NCBI GenBank assembly: GCA_016218305.1
Contig: JACREJ010000021.1
Location: 1 to 52,302 of the forward strand
Direction: 5' to 3'
DNA length: 52,302 nucleotides
From: Gemmatimonadota bacterium
GTDB lineage: Bacteria; Gemmatimonadota; Gemmatimonadetes; Gemmatimonadales; Gemmatimonadaceae
Below, piece after piece: positions 38,267-44,976 of this stretch. The notes under the pieces were generated by a model, which saw nothing but the letters and a program-made list of their open reading frames with translations, ran no database searches and was not told where the DNA came from. Within the stretch, counting starts at the first letter, position 1. The number at the start of each line of letters is the position of its first letter. The translations under genes were made by a program, and so were the position numbers.

Positions 38267-39379
38267 CGATCCGCTCCCGCGTTGCCCGCCACCTTGAGGT
38301 AGGCCTCGATGAACGGGTCGATGGCGCCGTCCATCACCTTCTGCACGTCCGTGATCTTCAGTTCGGTGCGATGGTCGTTGACCATCGTGTACGGCTGGAA
38401 GACGTAGCTGCGGATCTGGCTGCCGAACGTGACGTCCGCCTTGTTCGCGTCGAGCTTGGCCTTCACCGCCGCCTGCTTGTCGAGCTCCATCTGGTACAGC
38501 TTGTTCTTGAGCTGCTTCATCGCCTGCGCCTTGTTCTTCCCCTGGCTGCGCTCCTGCTGGCACGCCACCACGATGCCCGACGGGATGTGCGTCAGCCGCA
38601 CCGCCGAGCTCGTCTTGTTCACGTGCTGGCCGCCGGCGCCGCTCGCGCGGAAGACGTCCATCTTGATGTCCTCTTCGCGCACTTCGATGTTGATCTCCGT
38701 GTCCACCACCGGATAGACGAAGATCGACGCGAAGCTCGTGTGCCGCCGCGCCTGCGAGTCGAACGGCGAGATGCGCACGAGCCGGTGCACCCCCGCCTCG
38801 GGGCGCAGGAAGCCGTAGGCGTAGCTCCCCTTGATCTCGAGCACGGCACCCTTGATGCCCGCTTCCTCGCCCTCGCTCAGGTCGAGGATCTCCACTGCGT
38901 AGCCGCGGCGCTCGGCCCAGCGCGTGTACATGCGCATGAGCATCTGCGCCCAATCCTGCGCCTCGGTGCCGCCGGCACCGGCGCTGATCTCGACCTGCGC
39001 GTCGCGGAAGTCGTCGCGCCCCTGCAGCAGCGACCGCAGCTTGAACGCCTCGACTTCCTCGACGAGCGCCGCCGTCTCGCGATCCACCTCGGCGATCATC
39101 TCCGCGTCCGGCTCGCTGGCGAGCATCTCGTCGAGCTCGAGCGCCGACTGCACGCGCCCCCACAGCTTGTCGAACGGGTCCACCCACGCCTTCAGCAGCT
39201 TCATGTCCTGCACCGCGGCCTGGGCGCGCTCGGGCGCGTCCCAGAACCCCGGGGCAGTCATCTCCGTCTCGAGTGCCGCGAGCCGAGCCCGCTTGCCCTC
39301 GAGGTCAAAGGAACCTCCGCAGCTCGGTGAGTCGTGACTCATCCAGACGCAGGGTCCTGCTGCGATCGCTTTCTGCCAT
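38263..39379 (-). CDS. prfB: Peptide chain release factor 2, expressed by programmed +1 frameshift
   Basis: RF2 terminates translation at UGA and UAA. The body starts at DLEGKRARL and contains the SPF tripeptide (VRISPFDSQARRHTS) and the GGQ loop (SGAGGQHVNKTSS). The first 24 codons from ATG 39379 (MAESDRSRTLRLDESRLTEL, then RRFL) end at an in-frame TGA at 39305-39307. The frame then shifts +1 to GAC at 39304-39306 and continues for 347 residues, 371 in total, the usual RF2 length. A continuous ORF that starts further upstream in the shifted frame is probably an artefact. lysS follows with an ATGA overlap. Confidence 0.95.
39304..39318 (-). promoter_or_regulatory. Programmed +1 frameshift site of prfB
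   Basis: The minus strand reads GGAGG-TTC-CTT-TGA-C. GGAGG (39314-39318) acts as an internal Shine-Dalgarno-like stimulator three nt before the slippery CTT (39308-39310) and the TGA stop, the same geometry as the classic E. coli prfB site. Scarcity of RF2 should slow termination at TGA and promote the shift, giving autoregulation. Confidence 0.92.
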
Positions 39380-39445
39380 GCTGTGGGGGAGCGTAGTGAG
39401 GGAGTGACCAGAGGGTGCCGATCTGTGAAAGCTAATCGGCTAGCA

Positions 39446-39558
39446 GACAAACAACAGAGAGACCACAGAGAGAAAACAGAGAGACAACAGAGTCCCCACC
39501 CTCGGGAGTACTGTTGTCTCTCTGTTGTTTCTCTGTTGTCTCTCTGTTGTCTCTCTTA
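39446..39558. repeat. Large word-repeat palindrome between the zinc-ribbon gene and prfB
   Basis: Left arm 39446-39492 reiterates ACAACAGAGAG and near variants. Right arm 39511-39558 reiterates CTCTCTGTTGT. The arms are nearly perfect complements over about 45 nt and flank an 18-nt loop. The right end includes the TAA stop of the zinc-ribbon gene (39556-39558). It should act as a terminator. The rest of the gap (39380-39445) shows nothing clear, and no promoter for prfB was identified. Confidence 0.85.
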
Positions 39559-40806
39559 GAAGATTTTCTTGCCACCCGCCAAGATGTCGTTCAGTGCTTC
39601 CTGGAAGTGGTTCGTGCTCTCGGCGAACTCCTTGCCGATCTGGTCGCAGAACTCCTCGTAGCTCTTCTTGATCTCCTCGCGGAAAATCTCCTTGAGCGTC
39701 CCGTTGGCCAGTCCCTCCTCACGCTTCTGGGGCAGGTAGGCCACCATGTCCGACACCAGCGCCCGCGCGAGGCGCTTGGCCTTCTGGTTCGGATCGTTGT
39801 TGAGGAACGGGTTGATGACGCGCCGCGTCCCGCTCGGCGTGCCGGCTGGCACCCCTGCGGCGGGTGTCGCGGGCGCGGGCACCGTCGCGATGGGCTGCGT
39901 CTTCCCCGGATCCAGCGCGGGCGCAGCCGGTGCAGCGGGAGCCGCCGCGGACGAGGCGGGCGCGGGCGGCGTCGCCATCGGCGGCATCATCCGCGGCTGC
40001 GTCGTGCGGGGCGTCGGCGGCAGTCCAGCGGGCGGCATTCCCGCCGGCGGCACCGGCGGCGATGGCATCATCGGCGAGGCCGCCCCGGGGCGCGTCGGCG
40101 CTCCGGGGGGCATCGGTGGCATGAAGCCGGGGCGTCCGGGTGCGGCCGACGGCGGCGGCGCCGGCGGTGGCGCGGCCGGAGGCGTCCCCATCAGGGGCGT
40201 GACCATTGTGGGTCGGAGCCCCGGCGCGCCCGCACTGCCCGCAGGCGGCACGGGGGGCGTCGGACGGCTCCATGCGGGCGCGGCCGGCGCGGGCGCCACA
40301 CGCGGCACGGGCGCGGCGGGAGACGGCGCGACGGGCCCAGGGGCCGGCATCGCCGACAGGATCGGCGTCGGGGCGGCAGAACGCGTGGGCGTGAACGGGC
40401 CCGGTGCCCCCGGACGCGGCGGCGGCGGCGTGGCGCCGCCCGGCATCGGTGGCGGCAGCGGCGGCATGGTGGGACGCGGAATCGCCGTCACCGGCGGTGG
40501 CGCGGGTGCCTCAAACGCGGGCCCCGGAGCCGGGGCGGGTGTTGCGGACTCAGGCGTGAACGAGGGGCGTGCCGCGGGACCGGACACCCGGGGCGCCGCG
40601 GGCGGCTCCGGCACCGGCGCCATCGGCCGAACGGCGGTGGGCGGCATCGCGGTGCGCGCCGTGTCGGGCGCCGCCGCGGTCGCCGCCGGCGGCGCAATGG
40701 TGATCACGCCCCCGCACACCGAACATCGCGCGCGCACTCCGACCGTCGGCACCTTGGACGGGTCCACGCGGAAGACTGAGCGGCATTCAGGACACGAGAC
40801 GTTCAC
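39556..40806 (-). CDS. MJ0042-type zinc-ribbon protein with long Pro/Ala-rich linker
   Basis: This 416-residue protein starts at GTG 40806 with an N-terminal MJ0042-type zinc ribbon (CPEC at 5-8 and CSVCG at about 28-32). Roughly residues 40-325 are a low-complexity linker of Pro, Ala and Gly with few charges, and the C terminus (about 326-416) is a conserved helical domain (PNQKAKRLARALVSDM and EEIKKSYEEFCDQIGKEF). The whole should be cytoplasmic. Function unknown; similar zinc-ribbon proteins occur in other didermic bacteria. It overlaps the GGDEF gene by GTGA, suggesting a shared signalling role. Confidence 0.85.
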   Translation of the reverse strand: MNVSCPECRSVFRVDPSKVPTVGVRARCSVCGGVITIAPPAATAAAPDTARTAMPPTAVRPMAPVPEPPAAPRVSGPAARPSFTPESATPAPAPGPAFEAPAPPPVTAIPRPTMPPLPPPMPGGATPPPPRPGAPGPFTPTRSAAPTPILSAMPAPGPVAPSPAAPVPRVAPAPAAPAWSRPTPPVPPAGSAGAPGLRPTMVTPLMGTPPAAPPPAPPPSAAPGRPGFMPPMPPGAPTRPGAASPMMPSPPVPPAGMPPAGLPPTPRTTQPRMMPPMATPPAPASSAAAPAAPAAPALDPGKTQPIATVPAPATPAAGVPAGTPSGTRRVINPFLNNDPNQKAKRLARALVSDMVAYLPQKREEGLANGTLKEIFREEIKKSYEEFCDQIGKEFAESTNHFQEALNDILAGGKKIF

Positions 40807-41801
40807 TTCTCCTCCAACACGCTCGCCGCATTGTGCACCGAGGCACGCGGCTCGTCATCATCCGTGGCGACGTCGCCACGACGGTCGATCGTGAACACGG
40901 AGCCCGGCAGGCTCTTGGCATAGCTCTTCATTTCGGTGGCCAGCTCGCTCACCTGCGACGGGTGCGTGAAGTGGCGCCGCTCGTTCGTCACGACCCCGAT
41001 GGACACCGTCATCAACGGCACCTTGTGCAGCTGGCCGCGCCGGTCCTTTCCAAAGTAATAGCCGGCGCGCCGGTCCTGCTCGGAGTACTGGTACGGCACG
41101 ATCGCGTCGAAGACGGAGACGATCTCGCTGCAGACCTCCTGCACCGCCTCCACCGGGATGACGAACAGGAAGTCGTCGCCGCCGATGTGCCCCACGAAGC
41201 CGCGCTCCGCCACCGTTCCCTTCACGACATCGTGCAGGATCTTCGACAGGATGCGGATCACGCGATCGCCGTCGTAGTAGCTGTACCGGTCGTTGTATTC
41301 CTTGAAGTGGTCGAGGTCGGCGTAGCAGGCCGCGAAGAGATGCTCCCCCTCGAGGCGCCGGGCAATCTCCGTCTCGATCTCGATGCCGCCGGGAAGGCGC
41401 GTGCTCGGATGCACGTACGTGTCGCGATCCGAGCGGCGCAGCAGCGCCGCGACGCGCAGCGACACCTCCGCGACGTCCGTTCCCTCGCGAATCACCTCGT
41501 CGGCCAGCACGTCGAAGGCGGCGGCGAACGACGTGGCGTCGTTGCGCACGAGCACCAGCGCGGGCACGATGCCCGTGAACGAATCGGCCTTGAGCCGCTG
41601 GCATCCCTTGAGCCCCGCCACGGGGTGGGTGCGCGCATCGATGATCGCAAGACGCGGCCGCGACCGCAGCGCGGCCGACATCAACTCGTCGGCCGTCGCC
41701 ACCGTCGCCGTCGGCAGACGATGCTGCTCAAGCCACGCACGGATGGACTCCGGCACGGCCTGCCCGTCTGGCGCAAAGACAACCGCCGTCGTGTGCGACA
41801 C
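40803..41801 (-). CDS. Receiver-like/GGDEF domain protein, probable diguanylate cyclase
   Basis: This 332-residue protein has an N-terminal receiver-like domain (RPRLAIIDARTHP with a conserved Asp, about 47-60) and a C-terminal GGDEF domain. The signature is GGDDF rather than GGDEF or GGEEF, preceded by FVGHI; the metal-binding ADLDHFKEYND is intact. No RxxD inhibitory site is seen at the expected place. It is likely cytosolic and could make c-di-GMP or act as a degenerate sensor. The start GTG 41801 has GGAG four nt upstream, and a promoter lies at 41833-41861. Confidence 0.87.
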   Translation of the reverse strand: MSHTTAVVFAPDGQAVPESIRAWLEQHRLPTATVATADELMSAALRSRPRLAIIDARTHPVAGLKGCQRLKADSFTGIVPALVLVRNDATSFAAAFDVLADEVIREGTDVAEVSLRVAALLRRSDRDTYVHPSTRLPGGIEIETEIARRLEGEHLFAACYADLDHFKEYNDRYSYYDGDRVIRILSKILHDVVKGTVAERGFVGHIGGDDFLFVIPVEAVQEVCSEIVSVFDAIVPYQYSEQDRRAGYYFGKDRRGQLHKVPLMTVSIGVVTNERRHFTHPSQVSELATEMKSYAKSLPGSVFTIDRRGDVATDDDEPRASVHNAASVLEEK

Positions 41802-41832
41802 GCGCTCCGCTCAACTCCTCTCGGGAAATCGT

Positions 41833-41861
41833 AACGTACCCGCTGGTGCTGGGTGTGTCAA
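41833..41861 (-). promoter_or_regulatory. Promoter of the GGDEF and zinc-ribbon genes
   Basis: On the minus strand TTGACA (41861-41856, a perfect -35) and TACGTT (41838-41833) are separated by 17 nt. The start codon is at 41801. The remaining gap to 41919 shows no other feature. Confidence 0.6.
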
Positions 41862-41919
41862 ACACAAGCGAGAACACGACTTGCACAAGCCCTCACAATT
41901 GCGTCAACTCCGTGTCCGC

Positions 41920-42816
41920 TCAGGGGATCGGCAGCGACCCGCGCACGGCGAATCCGCGACCACTCCCCCCCTCCAGCCCCTCGACGCGCAGCGTGATCAC
42001 CGCGTCCACCGCCGCCAGCAGGTGGTTGGCCAGCGCAATGCCCAGCGCGGCGCGCGCTTCGCGCCCCGACATGTTACTCCGGCGGATGGTCCGGATATAC
42101 AGGTCCTGCTCGAGTTGCGCGTTCCGCCACGACCACCGGTACTCGGGGCGCACGGCGCGGTCGAGGTAGAAGTTCATGGCCCGGCGAAACTCGGCGCTCC
42201 CTGCGGGCGGCGCCGCGTTGGGATCCACCCAAAATGTCGTGCGCGCCTGCAGCCAGATGAACCCGTTGAAGGTGCTCTCGTCCAGATCCGGATCCACCTC
42301 GCCCCCCGGGAGCCGGTCGAAGACCCCGCTCTCCAGGTACTTCTCCATGTTCTCGTAGTACTCCCATGTCCCCACCCGATGCGCCGGCCCCCACAACGAT
42401 CGCGCGACATCACGCGCCAGCGCCCGGTATCGGTTCCGCTGCCGCCGTGACTCGGTGCGCTGGTTGGCGAACTCGAGCATCGACCACGCTTCGAGGGCCA
42501 GGTAGGCGACGAACCGATCCTGCGCCAGCAGCGCCTGCCCTGCCCCGGGGAGTATCAGCGACGCCACCGGCGCCCACCGCCGCCGTTCCGCGTCGCCCAA
42601 CGGTGCGCCGCCGCGGCGCGGTGCGCCCGCACCCAGCCATTCGCTCGCACCCGCACGTGTCCCGTCGGGCAGCGGCGCAGGTCGCTCGGTCTCCGCGTGC
42701 AGGAGCACGCGCACCGCGCCCGCCCGCGCCAGCGACTCCCGCTGCGCGCGCGCCGGCAACGCGCACGCCGCCAGCGCGGCGAGCAGCATCCCCGATCGCA
42801 GCGCGGCGAACCGCAT
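41920..42816 (-). CDS. Exported protein of unknown function
   Basis: The 298-residue product begins at ATG 42816, which overlaps the porV stop (TGATG) and has GGAG five nt upstream; GTG codons at 42819 and 42822 are alternatives. A signal peptide covers about residues 1-25 (MLLAALAACALPARA). A single hydrophobic patch, ASLILPGAGQALLAQDRFVA, resembles the start of DUF5683-type membrane proteins, and the rest is charged and aromatic-rich. The link to the PorV-like gene suggests a cell-envelope role. I do not recognise the family with confidence. Confidence 0.8.
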   Translation of the reverse strand: MRFAALRSGMLLAALAACALPARAQRESLARAGAVRVLLHAETERPAPLPDGTRAGASEWLGAGAPRRGGAPLGDAERRRWAPVASLILPGAGQALLAQDRFVAYLALEAWSMLEFANQRTESRRQRNRYRALARDVARSLWGPAHRVGTWEYYENMEKYLESGVFDRLPGGEVDPDLDESTFNGFIWLQARTTFWVDPNAAPPAGSAEFRRAMNFYLDRAVRPEYRWSWRNAQLEQDLYIRTIRRSNMSGREARAALGIALANHLLAAVDAVITLRVEGLEGGSGRGFAVRGSLPIP

Positions 42817-43823
42817 CACCACTCCACCCGCAGCGTCAGGAAGGTCGGCGGCTGGCCCGCATCGGACGAGAACCCGCCGAAGACCCGCGCAAAATCGATG
42901 CGCAGCGCCCCGCGCACGAATCCGAGGCCGATGGCGGGGCCCGTGGCCTCGCCCGTCCCCGATGCGTAGCCGGCGCGCAGGAAAAGCTGCTTTTGCAGCC
43001 CGAGTTCCGCGCCAAGGCGCACCGCGGGATCATCCAGCGACGTGCGGTTCACGAGCTCCGCCGACCAATGCAGCTCCGCGCCGGGGAGCGCCTTCGCCAC
43101 GGCGGGCACGCGCGCGCCCACGCCCACTTGCACGCGCGTCGGCAGCGGGTCGGATTGCGCCTCGTCATTGACCTGCAGCTTGAGCCCCAGGTGGCGCAGC
43201 GTCAGCCCCGCCGCCAGGCTGTCGGCGCGCACCGACTGGTATTGCACGCCGGCGTCAAGTCCGCTCGTGGACGCATTAAAGGTCGCCACCGACCCGCACG
43301 GCCCGGTGCAGTCCAGGCGCGACTGCGCCCGCTTGTAGGTCACGCCGGCGCGGAACGCGGTGCCCAGCGTCGCGGCGTAGGTCGCCGCCAGCACCACCGA
43401 GCGCGGCAGCAGTTCGCCCACCGTGCCGTCCACGTCGGTGAGTTCCTGCGCGCCGTAGTCGTAGAGCTGCGCGCCGAAGCCCAGCACCCCCGCCTTGCCC
43501 GCCGGATAGACCAGCGCGAGCACCGTGCCGTTGGCGACGACGGTGCGCGAGTAGTGCAGGGCCGCCTCGCGGCGCGTGGCGCGCGCGATCCCGGCCGGGT
43601 TCCCCCACAGCGATTCGGTGCCCCACTCCGCCGTCGCCGTCGCCTGCCCGCTCCCCACCGTGCGGGCGCCCACGGGCACGAGCAGGAACAGCGCGCCCTC
43701 GGTGGAGAGCCCACCCTGCGCATGCAACGGCCCCGCGGCGGCCAGCATGGCCAGCACCGCGCCCACGGCCACGTGCCGCGCGGCGCTCAGCGCGCCGCGC
43801 CGGCTAGAGCGGCGACGCCTCAT
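42816..43823 (-). CDS. PorV/PorQ-like outer-membrane beta-barrel protein
   Basis: This 335-residue protein has a signal peptide (about 1-36, basic N terminus then [17 protein letters not shown]). The mature region starts with [19 protein letters not shown], then [17 protein letters not shown], a motif shared with the PorV/UPF0164 family. Alternating hydrophobic strands and a C-terminal aromatic residue (FLTLRVEW) support a barrel. PorV-type proteins are type IX secretion shuttles in Bacteroidota; no other T9SS gene is in the window, so that role is not implied. It overlaps the Trm112-type gene. Confidence 0.85.
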   Translation of the reverse strand: MRRRRSSRRGALSAARHVAVGAVLAMLAAAGPLHAQGGLSTEGALFLLVPVGARTVGSGQATATAEWGTESLWGNPAGIARATRREAALHYSRTVVANGTVLALVYPAGKAGVLGFGAQLYDYGAQELTDVDGTVGELLPRSVVLAATYAATLGTAFRAGVTYKRAQSRLDCTGPCGSVATFNASTSGLDAGVQYQSVRADSLAAGLTLRHLGLKLQVNDEAQSDPLPTRVQVGVGARVPAVAKALPGAELHWSAELVNRTSLDDPAVRLGAELGLQKQLFLRAGYASGTGEATGPAIGLGFVRGALRIDFARVFGGFSSDAGQPPTFLTLRVEW

Positions 43824-43971
43824 CGACGAGCATCACGGGAATGTCGTCGCGCACCGGATAGCGCAGCTTGCACGCCGGGCAGTCCAGCGCCTGCTCCGCT
43901 TCGCGGTGCGTCAATGCCCCCTTGCACTTGGGGCAGACCAGGATCGCCAGGAGTTGTGGTGAAATCGTCAT
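43804..43971 (-). CDS. Trm112-family small zinc-ribbon protein
   Basis: This 55-residue frame begins at ATG 43971, overlapping the era stop in an ATGA junction, and ends at TAG 43804. It has two CxxC pairs, CPKC at 13-16 and CPAC at 31-34, followed by [11 protein letters not shown], the pattern of the UPF0434/Trm112 family (E. coli YcaR). These proteins act as small activators or partners of methyltransferases and glycosyltransferases. Its 3' end overlaps the start of the PorV-like gene by 20 nt. It is easily missed because of its size. Confidence 0.92.
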   Translation of the reverse strand: MTISPQLLAILVCPKCKGALTHREAEQALDCPACKLRYPVRDDIPVMLVDEASPL

Positions 43972-44849
43972 TTCTTGTCGTCGGGTGGCAGCGTGTATCC
44001 GAGTCGCGCGAGCGCCGCCGGATTCCGCCGCCAGTTGGGAAGCACCTTCACGTGCAGGTCGAGGTACACCGCGCCGCCCACGAGCGTTTCAATCCGCTTG
44101 CGAGCCGACGTGCCAATGGTCTTGATGCGCTGCCCGCCGCTGCCGATCAGGATGCGCTTCTGGCTGTCGCGCTCGACATGCAGGACCGCACGAATGTACA
44201 CCGGCGTGGTCGTCTCCCGGAACTCCTCGATCTCGCAGGCCACGGCGTGCGGCACTTCCTCGTCGAGCTGCTCGAGCGCCGCCTCGCGCACCGCTTCGCG
44301 CGCGAAGAAGCGCAGGTGCTGCGTCGACAGGTCGTCCGCCGGGTACAGGAACGGGCTCTCCGGCAGGTGCGCCGCGATCTTTTCCAGCAGGCGCGGCACG
44401 CCGTCACCCGTGCGCGCCGAGATGATCACGGCGTCGGGGTGCGCCGCCACCAGCGCACGGCGCGCCGACGCCTTCATCAGGTCGCTCTTGTTGAGGACCA
44501 GCAGCACCGGCGCCTTGGGCGACGCATCGAGCCCCGCCACCTCGGCGAGCGGCGCCACCGCGTCGGTCATCGCGTCCAGCAGGTGCACGATCACGTCGGC
44601 CTCACGCAGCGCGGCGAGCGCGGCGCCGCGCATCGCGCGATGCAGGTGATGCTTCGGCTCGAGCAGGCCCGGCGTGTCGAGGATCACCATCTGCACGTCG
44701 CCTTCCGTGCGCAGGCCCACGATGCGGTCGCGCGTGGACTGCGCCTTCGGGCTCGTGATCGCCAGGTACTGGCCGACCAGCCGGTTGAGCAGCGTGCTCT
44801 TGCCGGCATTCGGCTTTCCTGCGACGGTGACGATTCCGGCTCGGGTCAT
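43968..44849 (-). CDS. era: Ribosome assembly GTPase Era
   Basis: This 293-residue protein has a G domain (P-loop [13 protein letters not shown], switch [13 protein letters not shown], base motif NKSDL) and a C-terminal KH domain with [20 protein letters not shown]. Era binds the 3' end of 16S rRNA during 30S assembly. It is the first gene of its unit; no clear promoter is visible in the 127-nt gap upstream. Confidence 0.97.
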   Translation of the reverse strand: MTRAGIVTVAGKPNAGKSTLLNRLVGQYLAITSPKAQSTRDRIVGLRTEGDVQMVILDTPGLLEPKHHLHRAMRGAALAALREADVIVHLLDAMTDAVAPLAEVAGLDASPKAPVLLVLNKSDLMKASARRALVAAHPDAVIISARTGDGVPRLLEKIAAHLPESPFLYPADDLSTQHLRFFAREAVREAALEQLDEEVPHAVACEIEEFRETTTPVYIRAVLHVERDSQKRILIGSGGQRIKTIGTSARKRIETLVGGAVYLDLHVKVLPNWRRNPAALARLGYTLPPDDKK

Positions 44850-44921
44850 CTCTGATGGACGATTGGAGAGGGCTCTCGGGAACGACGGTCGTGCGCCTCA
44901 CGCCCCTCCCTGAAACGTAGC

Positions 44922-44950
44922 GGGCGGCGCGACCTCTCGTCGCGCCGCCC
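44922..44950 (-). terminator. Terminator of the large lipoprotein gene
   Basis: GGGCGGCGCGAC (44922-44933) and GTCGCGCCGCCC (44939-44950) form a perfect 12-bp stem with a 5-nt loop, 27 nt after the stop codon. On the minus strand TACGTTTC follows. The rest of the gap 44850-44976 shows nothing clear. Confidence 0.8.
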
Positions 44951-44976
44951 ACCTGCCCTGTCCGGCCTCGCTGCCG

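Noticed and set aside
38263-39450. prfB starting at 39450 in a single frame
   Set aside because: That N terminus does not resemble RF2, whereas the zero-frame peptide plus the CTT-TGA-C shift site does.
39446-39558. CRISPR-like array
   Set aside because: The short words are tandem without unique spacers, and the second half is the complement of the first, which is a palindrome rather than an array. No cas genes are present.
42816-43823. Type IX secretion locus based on the PorV-like gene
   Set aside because: No other Por or Spr gene, and no C-terminal sorting-domain cargo, is visible in the window; the family similarity alone is not enough.
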